Shown: positions 53,676 to 60,164 of the stretch, one piece after another
Position numbering within the stretch: the first letter of the stretch is position 1
Layout: the number at the start of each line of letters is the position of its first letter
NCBI RefSeq assembly: GCF_900095705.1
Contig: NZ_LT608327.1
Location: forward strand, 372,001 to 436,000
Origin: Fusobacterium massiliense
GTDB lineage: Bacteria > Fusobacteriota > Fusobacteriia > Fusobacteriales > Fusobacteriaceae
Length of the DNA: 64,000 nt
Direction of reading: 5' to 3'
Notes under the pieces: model-generated
Databases searched by the model: none
What the model was told of the DNA's origin: nothing
Seen by the model: the letters and a program-made list of their open reading frames with translations, nothing else
Translations under genes and position numbers: made by a program

Positions 53676-55271
53676 TTACTTTCTATTTTTTGCTTTTTCT
53701 ATTAATGGTTTTTTCCCTTTTCTATTTTCTGCAAAAGCTTCAACAATTATTTCAGCTTCTTTAAATGGAACTGATATAAAAGAAAAACTTTCGTACACTT
53801 CAGCATTTTTTATATATGCTGACTTAACTTTAGATTTTTTTATTACAAAATCTACTAATTTCTTAGGTGTCATTCCATCATTTCTACCCATAGCAATAAA
53901 TAATCTTGTTTTCCCTGTATCATCCATTTTAACTGGAGATATTTCAGAATAATTACTTTCATCTAAAACATCACTAAAAGTTAATTTTAAAAGAGCAGCT
54001 ACTACATTTTCAGTTTCTTCCATTTTTAATAAATCTTTAGCCATTTTTTTAAATTTCTCATAGTCATTATCTATTAAAATTTGAGCAACATCATCTCTAA
54101 TTTTAAACTTTTTGGCTTGAATTATATCCTTTATTTCAGGTAAACTTTCTTTTCTTATTTCTTTTTTTACAGCCTTTTGAATTTGAAGTAATCTTCTATA
54201 TTCTTGAGGAGTTATAAAAGTTATTGCTGTTCCTTCTTTCCCAGCTCTACCAGTTCTTCCTATTCTGTGAACATAGCTTTCAACTTCTTGAGGTATAGCA
54301 TAGTTTATAACATGACTTAAATCATTAATATCTATACCTCTTGCAGCTACATCAGTTGCAACTAATATATTTATTTTTTTAGATTTAAATCTTTTTAATG
54401 TTACTTCTCTATAATTTTGCCCAATATCACCATGTAGACCCTCAGCATCGTATCCTCTGTCATTTAATCTTCCTACAATTTCATTAACATCTGTTTTTGT
54501 TCTACAAAAAATTATTCCATAAAAATCAGTTGTCAAATCAATTATTCTACACAAAGCCTCAAATTTATCTCTTTCATTAACTTCAAAATATATTTGTTCT
54601 GTTAAATCTGTTGTAAGTTCTCTACTCTTTACAGATAAAATTTCGTATTCTTTCATATGCTCTTTTGCAATTTTCATAATTTCTGGTGGCATAGTAGCTG
54701 AGAAAAATAATACTTTTTTATCATCGTTTGTAAATGTTAATATTTTTTCAATATCTTCGATAAATCCCATATTCAACATTTCATCTGCTTCATCTAAAAT
54801 AAAGTATTTTAATTCTTTTATTTTTAATAGTTTTCTTTCAATTAAATCTATAACTCTTCCTGGAGTCCCAACAACAACATCTACTCCATTTTTTATAAGT
54901 TTTCTTTGAATATCTATTGATTGTCCCCCATAAACAGGAATTACTTTCATTTTTTTACTAGCACTCAAACTATTCATTTCTTCAGCAACCTGTAGAGCTA
55001 ACTCTCTTGTTGGTGTTAAAACTATAGCTTGAATATGATCCTCATGTTCAAATTTTTCTATTATTGGTAATGAAAAAGCTGCCGTTTTCCCTGTTCCTGT
55101 TTGAGCTTGTCCTATTATATCTTTATCACTATTCAATAAAGCAGGTATTGTTAATTTTTGTATAGGTGTAGGAGACTCGTATCCTTTCTTTGATAACATT
55201 TTTAATACTTTCTCACTAAGCCCTAATTCTCTAAATTCTTTTAATTTTTCTAATTTTTCTAATTGTTCCAT
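53676..55271 (-). CDS. DEAD-box RNA helicase with DbpA-type RNA-binding C-terminus
   Basis: 531 aa. RecA-like domain 1 has the Q motif YESPTPIQKLTIP, AQTGTGKTAAFSLP, PTRELALQVAEEM, LDEADEMLNMGF and FFSATMP. Domain 2 has IIFCRTKTDVNEIV, ATDVAARGIDINDLSHVINYAIP and HRIGRTGRAGK. The last 75 residues (TRLFIAMGRNDGMTPKKLVDFV) form a DbpA-like RNA-binding domain. This is the CshA/DeaD type that helps ribosome assembly and RNA decay. It heads the operon with mltG-tilS-ftsH and has its own extended -10 promoter. Confidence 0.93.
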   Translation of the reverse strand: MEQLEKLEKLKEFRELGLSEKVLKMLSKKGYESPTPIQKLTIPALLNSDKDIIGQAQTGTGKTAAFSLPIIEKFEHEDHIQAIVLTPTRELALQVAEEMNSLSASKKMKVIPVYGGQSIDIQRKLIKNGVDVVVGTPGRVIDLIERKLLKIKELKYFILDEADEMLNMGFIEDIEKILTFTNDDKKVLFFSATMPPEIMKIAKEHMKEYEILSVKSRELTTDLTEQIYFEVNERDKFEALCRIIDLTTDFYGIIFCRTKTDVNEIVGRLNDRGYDAEGLHGDIGQNYREVTLKRFKSKKINILVATDVAARGIDINDLSHVINYAIPQEVESYVHRIGRTGRAGKEGTAITFITPQEYRRLLQIQKAVKKEIRKESLPEIKDIIQAKKFKIRDDVAQILIDNDYEKFKKMAKDLLKMEETENVVAALLKLTFSDVLDESNYSEISPVKMDDTGKTRLFIAMGRNDGMTPKKLVDFVIKKSKVKSAYIKNAEVYESFSFISVPFKEAEIIVEAFAENRKGKKPLIEKAKNRK

Positions 55272-55299
55272 TATTCACTTCCTTCTTATTAATTCTTTT

Positions 55300-55329
55300 A
55301 TTATATCATACTTTTATAAAATCCTTTAA
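55300..55329 (-). promoter_or_regulatory. Promoter of the DEAD helicase-mltG-tilS-ftsH operon
   Basis: Minus strand TGATATAAT (extended -10; TATAAT at plus 55300-55305), with a weak TTAAAG 18 bases upstream. The leader to the helicase ATG is about 20-25 bases and contains AAGGAAG. Confidence 0.55.
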
Positions 55330-55389
55330 TTTTTATTGTAATATTTTTCTGAATATGTAATAATGTAATAAAGATATGGAGGGATTAAA

Positions 55390-55860
55390 TTGAATAAAAA
55401 AATTTCTGTGTTATTAATTACGATTTTGGTATCAACAAATTTGTTTTCAAATTCTACTGAAGTAACAAAAAAAGATTTAAAAATTATTGATAAAATATAT
55501 TATTTAAAATCAACTAATGAAATTTTTTCAGGAAAAGTAACTGAAGGTAGAGATAGATTTTATTATCTAGATGGCAAACCTGAAGGAAAATGGTTGGAGT
55601 TTTATAAAAATGGAAATCTGAAATCAATTATTAATTGGAAAAATGGGAAACTAACTGGAAAATATATTGTTTATGATAAAAATGGTAAAAAATCTACTGA
55701 GGCTATTTATAAAGATGGTAAAGAAAATGGAAAATATTTTTTATATTACTCTAACGGCAATATAAGAACAAAAGGAGAATATGAAAATGGAAAACCTATC
55801 GGAGTTTGGGAATACTTTGATAAGGATGGAAAATTAACTGGAAAGGCTGAAACTAAATAA
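55390..55860 (+). CDS. Exported MORN-repeat (YwqK-like) protein
   Basis: 156 aa from a TTG start with GGAGGG about 7 bases ahead; no closer ATG exists. A signal peptide spans residues 1-20 (NKKISVLLITILVSTNLFS). The mature part consists of tandem toxin_YwqK/MORN-type repeats of about 20-23 residues built on the pattern Y-x-N-G-x-x-K-x-x-x-x-Y-x-x-G-K-x-x-G (GKPEGKWLEFYKNGNLKS, GKLTGKYIVYDKNGKKS, GKENGKYFLYYSNGNIRT, GKPIGVWEYFDKDGKLTGK). Such proteins are common in fusobacteria and often periplasmic or surface-associated, but the function is unknown. It lies 31 bases before the EamA gene. Confidence 0.82.
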   Translation: MNKKISVLLITILVSTNLFSNSTEVTKKDLKIIDKIYYLKSTNEIFSGKVTEGRDRFYYLDGKPEGKWLEFYKNGNLKSIINWKNGKLTGKYIVYDKNGKKSTEAIYKDGKENGKYFLYYSNGNIRTKGEYENGKPIGVWEYFDKDGKLTGKAETK

Positions 55861-55891
55861 TCCGGTTAACTATAAGGTAGGAGATGATAAT

Positions 55892-56794
55892 ATGAATAAA
55901 AAAAGCTATTTTGGAGACTTAACATTATTACTTGCAGCTTTTATTTGGGGAACTGCCTTTGTTGCTCAAATTGCAGGAATGGACAGAATTGGTCCTTTCA
56001 CTTTTAACACGTCTCGTTCGGTCATTGCAATTCTATGTTTAGGACTTTATTTATGGATTAGTAAAATTAAATTTCCTGAAAATAAAGTTGAACTATTAAA
56101 GGCTGGAGTGATTTGTGGATTTTTAATTTTTGTTGGAACTTCTTTACAACAAATAGGTTTACAATACACAACTGCTGGTAAAACTGGTTTTATAACATCT
56201 TTTTATATTTTAATAATTCCTTTTTTAGGAATATTTTTAAAGCATAAGATTGATTTATCTATATGGATTAGTGTAATTATAGGATTCATCGGACTATATC
56301 TATTAGCTGTTCCTAGTTTAACTGATTTTTCTGTAAATAAAGGAGATTTTATTGTTTTCTTGGGTTCATTTTGTTGGGCTGGACATATTTTAGTAATAGA
56401 CCATTATTCTAAAAAGTTCAATCCTATCTGTCTGTCATTTTTACAATTTGTTGTTTTAACAATATTATCAGCTATTTGTTCATTTGCTTTTGAAAATGAA
56501 ACCCTTACTTTATATAATATAGCTGCCTCTTGGAAAGCTATTGCATATGCTGGTTTTATGTCTTCAGGAATAGCTTACACTCTTCAAATGATAGGTCAAA
56601 AATATACCAACCCTGTAGTAGCTTCTCTAATCTTAAGTTTAGAAGCTGTATTTGCTGCATTATCTGGATATCTAATTTTAGATGAAGTGATGACTAATAG
56701 AGAATTTTTAGGTTGTGTCATAGTATTTATTTCAATCATTTTTTCTCAAATACCTAAAGATATTTTTAAGAAAAAATATGTTAATTTAAAATAA
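55892..56794 (+). CDS. EamA-family (DMT superfamily) transporter
   Basis: 300 aa with ten membrane spans and two EamA repeats (about 8-140 and 152-292). Signature segments are LLLAAFIWGTAFVAQIAGM, QIGLQYTTAGKTGFITSFYILIIP and the second-repeat ASLILSLEAVFAALSGYLILDE. DMT proteins move amino acids, nucleotide sugars or other small metabolites across the inner membrane; the substrate is not predictable. ATG follows TAGGAGATG. The gene is followed immediately by two hairpin elements. Confidence 0.9.
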   Translation: MNKKSYFGDLTLLLAAFIWGTAFVAQIAGMDRIGPFTFNTSRSVIAILCLGLYLWISKIKFPENKVELLKAGVICGFLIFVGTSLQQIGLQYTTAGKTGFITSFYILIIPFLGIFLKHKIDLSIWISVIIGFIGLYLLAVPSLTDFSVNKGDFIVFLGSFCWAGHILVIDHYSKKFNPICLSFLQFVVLTILSAICSFAFENETLTLYNIAASWKAIAYAGFMSSGIAYTLQMIGQKYTNPVVASLILSLEAVFAALSGYLILDEVMTNREFLGCVIVFISIIFSQIPKDIFKKKYVNLK

Positions 56795-56806
56795 CTATAT
56801 TTAAAA

Positions 56807-56888
56807 ATAGTCTCCGACATCCGTATTACTCTGGAGAGCATTTCTGTGAGCTCGAAAGAGTCATACGGATGTTAGGAGACTTTTTTAT
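56807..56888 (+). repeat. Dispersed intergenic hairpin element, copy 14 (forward, strongly base-paired)
   Basis: Hairpin 56809-56881: arms AGTCTCCGACATCCGTAT / ATACGGATGTTAGGAGACT and inner ACTCT / AGAGT, nearly a full-length stem, then TTTTTTATTG. It starts 14 bases after the EamA stop and is a convincing terminator for that gene. The left box is degenerate. Confidence 0.88.
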
Positions 56889-56890
56889 TG

Positions 56891-57010
56891 TATAGGAAAG
56901 TATAACAAATAAATAGAGAAAATTAGTCTCCGACGTCCGTATTAGTTCGAAGAGCCTGTGTTCATTGAGCTCGTAGAACTCATACGGCTGTTAGGGGAGA
57001 CTTTATTTAT
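56891..57010 (+). repeat. Dispersed intergenic hairpin element, copy 15 (forward, near consensus)
   Basis: Box TATAGGAAAGTATAACAA at 56891-56908, hairpin 56925-57002 (AGTCTCCGACGTCCGTATTA ... CATACGGCTGTTAGGGGAGACT), then TTATTTATT. It directly follows copy 14 in tandem and abuts the addA stop codon on the minus strand (57012). Confidence 0.88.
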
Positions 57011-57011
57011 T

Positions 57012-60000
57012 TTATAAATTAAATTCAATATATTTCAATTCTATATCATAATCTTTTAATTCTGGGAACTTCTTTAACAGAACATCTCTATAAGTAATTA
57101 ATTGTGTTTCATTTATTCTTCCTGTTTTATAATCTACTATATAGACTTTACCCTTTTCATTTTCTCTAGGTTCTCTTATCATCAGTCTATCTATTCTATA
57201 CTCTTTTTGATTTTCTAAGTCATAAACTTCATATTCAGAATAAATATAATCCCAATCTTTAGAAAATATTTTTGTATCCGTTTTTAAATATTTATTTATA
57301 TTTTCTTTTGAAAAAATTATATTCATTTTTTCTTCTCCAAAATATGATAAATATTCTTTATAGCACAAAGCCTTTGAATACTCTATTTCACTTTCTTCAG
57401 CATATTTAATATTTTCAAAAAATGAGTGTATTAAAAGACCAATCATTCTTTTTTCTTCTGTTTCTAATAGAAATTTACTCCTATTTATTTCAATTCTCTT
57501 TTCTTCTATTTTAACTTTTTCTTTAAATATATTAACCATATTTTCCAAATCTAAAATCTCATTTTTTTCTTCAACAGCTTTTAGAGAAGAAAGATTTTTT
57601 ACATAAGTTTCTGAAAATTTCCCAATAAGCTCTTTTGTTTCTATTGAAGTTTCAATCTTTTCTTTAGCATTTTTTCTCTCGATTTTTATTGTAGCATCAA
57701 TAATTATCATATTATTTTTTGCCCTTGTCAGAGCAACATAAAGATTATTTATTTCTTCTTCCTCATACTTCTTATTATATCTTTCTACAACATTAGGAAA
57801 ACATTTTTCAACTATTTTTCTATACTTTGGCTTATAAAAAAGAGAAAAGTCTATGTCATCATATTTTGAGTTCATTTCAAATAAAAATCCTTCATTTTTT
57901 GAAAAACCATTTTTCTGACTTCCATTTATATTTATAAAAAATACTGTCTTATATTGTAACCCTTTTGATTTATGTATTGTTATAAGCTCAATTCCTTGCT
58001 TTTCTTTTTCTTCAGAAAGTGAAATTTTATTATTTTTATAATCATTTAATAAATCAATTAGTGAATTATATTTTGAACTTAACAAATAAAATTCAGAAAT
58101 ATTTTTTATTTCTTTTTCCTTATTAAAATAGTCTGTTATTTTAAATTTTTCTATTATTTCATAAATCAAATCTTGAATACTTAAACTTTTATAATTTTTC
58201 TTAAAATATTTAATTTTATCTAAATATTCTATTATTTTTTTATTTATTGAATTTTGAATAATTTTATTTTCATCTTCTAAAAGTATGTAAGAAATCAAAG
58301 GATTCTTATTTGTAAGTAATTTTTTTAGCTCATTAGTTCCTATTTCACTAATCTCACTCGACAAAAAATTATAAAGAGATAATTCTGTTCCACAAACTAA
58401 ATAATTTATAAGTTCACAACATTCATAAATTCCCTTATATTCATCTAAATTATTACTTCCACTTCTAATATAAGGTATTTTTTCATCTTCTAAGACACTT
58501 GCTATTTCTTTTAGAGTTTCATTTTTTCTAGAAATTATTGCTACATCTTCATAAGAATTATATTTTTTTATTTCATCTATTAAAGTTTTATAGATTATTT
58601 TTTCATCGGAACCGTTACATATTATCTCAATTTTTTTTACAAATCCTTCTTTTTTTGAATTTGCTGTTATTGGTTCAAATTTCCAATCATTTTCTACTTT
58701 TTTCTTCATAAAATAATTGTTTGTATAATCAACAATATTCTTATCACTTCTATATGAAATATTTAACGATTCTGGTTCTGTTCCTAAAATATTCCCTAAA
58801 TTTTCAAAAAGTCTTTTTTCTCCATCTCTCCAACCATAAATACTTTGTTTATCATCTCCAACACATATAGCCCTATTAGCTTTTTTTATAATTTCATAAA
58901 GCATTTTCCATTGTAGTACACTAGTATCTTGAAATTCATCTATAAAAACTGTATCAATTTTCATATCAAGTGCTTCATAAAATTCATCCTTTAAGCCATC
59001 ATTATCAATAAAAGAATTAGTTTCATCAAATAAAGTCATATATGTGTATGTTGAGATATCATTAAAAGTAAATTTTCTATCTCTCATTTTATGATAGTCG
59101 TATATTTTATAGATATTTTTGCATAAATCTATAATTCTTTCTTCATATGGAATAACTAATTTATCAAATAATTCTTTTGCTATTCCTTCTTCTAATTTTT
59201 CTTTTAATTCTGCCATATACAATTTTTCTTGTTCTTTTCCTTTAAAGCAATATCTACCGTCATATAAATTTGCACTACCTACAATTTTTTCAAGATTTTC
59301 TATTTTAAGCAGATAATCTTCTATCTCATCATCTGATAAAGACAAAGCTCCTATTAAAGAACTACTTACAAACTTTTCTTCATACAATTTTCCCGTATTT
59401 TTCTCATCTTTTATGTAGTTTATAGCTTCATGAAATATTTTTACAATATCTGTATTGTCATTAAACTTTTCTTTAACAATATAGTTAGCATTTCTATCTA
59501 AAGAAAATAAATACTTCCATCTTTCTGATATTAATTTTTTCATAATACTTAGAAAATTATCTATATTTTTTTCAGCATTATCTTTAAAAAACTCTTTATA
59601 TTCTGAAAATACTTTTTTATTTGCAAATACCTCTTCAAGAACTAATTTATAGTATTTTTCATTTTCTTCTTCATCAATCATAGAATATTGTTTTATTTTC
59701 AATATATTAGTAGCTAAATTTTTAAAGATAACATTTATAAAGGCATCGATAGTGTATATTCTTAGTTTTTCTTTATTTTTTAAAATTTCATTGTAAATTA
59801 AAGATAATTTTTTTAAAATAGCTTTATTTATTAAAAGTTTCTTAGATTTATCTAAATTTTCTAAATTTTTAATTAAACTTAAATATTCTTCCTTTTTTTT
59901 CTCATCTATTGTCATATTTGAATTTAATTCTTCTTGAACAGTTTTATTGCTATCTTTTATATAATCGTATATTTCTACAAACTTTGAAACTTTAGAAAGT

Positions 60001-60164
60001 ACCTCTATTTTAATTTCAGAAGTGGCTTTTTTTGTAAATGTCATAACTAATATATTTTTATAGTCAGTTCCCATACAAAGTGAATAAATGTATTCTAATG
60101 ATAATCTATAAGTTTTCCCTGTTCCTGCACTTGCTTTTACAACTAAATATTCTTTATTTTTCAT
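57012..60164 (-). CDS. addA: AddA/RecB-type helicase-nuclease
   Basis: 1050 aa from ATG at 60164; earlier in-frame codons include a GTG inside the addB end. SF1 helicase motifs: VVKASAGTGKTYRLSL (8-23), VMTFTKKATSEIKIEV, VFIDEFQDTSVLQWKML, GDDKQSIYGWRDGE, LNISYRSDKN, TIHKSKGLQYKTVFF and NLYVALTRAKNNM. A C-terminal PD-(D/E)XK nuclease has RIDRLMI and VYIVDYKTGRINETQL. It works with AddB at double-strand breaks to resect DNA and load RecA. It is shorter than B. subtilis AddA (about 1230 aa). The start overlaps addB by 11 bases. Confidence 0.9.
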   Translation of the reverse strand: MKNKEYLVVKASAGTGKTYRLSLEYIYSLCMGTDYKNILVMTFTKKATSEIKIEVLSKVSKFVEIYDYIKDSNKTVQEELNSNMTIDEKKKEEYLSLIKNLENLDKSKKLLINKAILKKLSLIYNEILKNKEKLRIYTIDAFINVIFKNLATNILKIKQYSMIDEEENEKYYKLVLEEVFANKKVFSEYKEFFKDNAEKNIDNFLSIMKKLISERWKYLFSLDRNANYIVKEKFNDNTDIVKIFHEAINYIKDEKNTGKLYEEKFVSSSLIGALSLSDDEIEDYLLKIENLEKIVGSANLYDGRYCFKGKEQEKLYMAELKEKLEEGIAKELFDKLVIPYEERIIDLCKNIYKIYDYHKMRDRKFTFNDISTYTYMTLFDETNSFIDNDGLKDEFYEALDMKIDTVFIDEFQDTSVLQWKMLYEIIKKANRAICVGDDKQSIYGWRDGEKRLFENLGNILGTEPESLNISYRSDKNIVDYTNNYFMKKKVENDWKFEPITANSKKEGFVKKIEIICNGSDEKIIYKTLIDEIKKYNSYEDVAIISRKNETLKEIASVLEDEKIPYIRSGSNNLDEYKGIYECCELINYLVCGTELSLYNFLSSEISEIGTNELKKLLTNKNPLISYILLEDENKIIQNSINKKIIEYLDKIKYFKKNYKSLSIQDLIYEIIEKFKITDYFNKEKEIKNISEFYLLSSKYNSLIDLLNDYKNNKISLSEEKEKQGIELITIHKSKGLQYKTVFFININGSQKNGFSKNEGFLFEMNSKYDDIDFSLFYKPKYRKIVEKCFPNVVERYNKKYEEEEINNLYVALTRAKNNMIIIDATIKIERKNAKEKIETSIETKELIGKFSETYVKNLSSLKAVEEKNEILDLENMVNIFKEKVKIEEKRIEINRSKFLLETEEKRMIGLLIHSFFENIKYAEESEIEYSKALCYKEYLSYFGEEKMNIIFSKENINKYLKTDTKIFSKDWDYIYSEYEVYDLENQKEYRIDRLMIREPRENEKGKVYIVDYKTGRINETQLITYRDVLLKKFPELKDYDIELKYIEFNL

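Noticed and set aside
55390-55860. Toxin-antitoxin assignment suggested by the YwqK name of the MORN-repeat family.
   Set aside because: No partner toxin gene is adjacent, and the protein has a signal peptide; the neighbour is an EamA transporter.
8398-57002. Repeat core AGTTCGAAGAGC resembles the T-loop of tRNA (GTTCGAA) and might mark tRNA genes or tRNA-like structures.
   Set aside because: No acceptor stem, D-arm or anticodon arm can be laid out around it; the sequence folds as one long hairpin instead. No tRNA or rRNA gene was found in the window.
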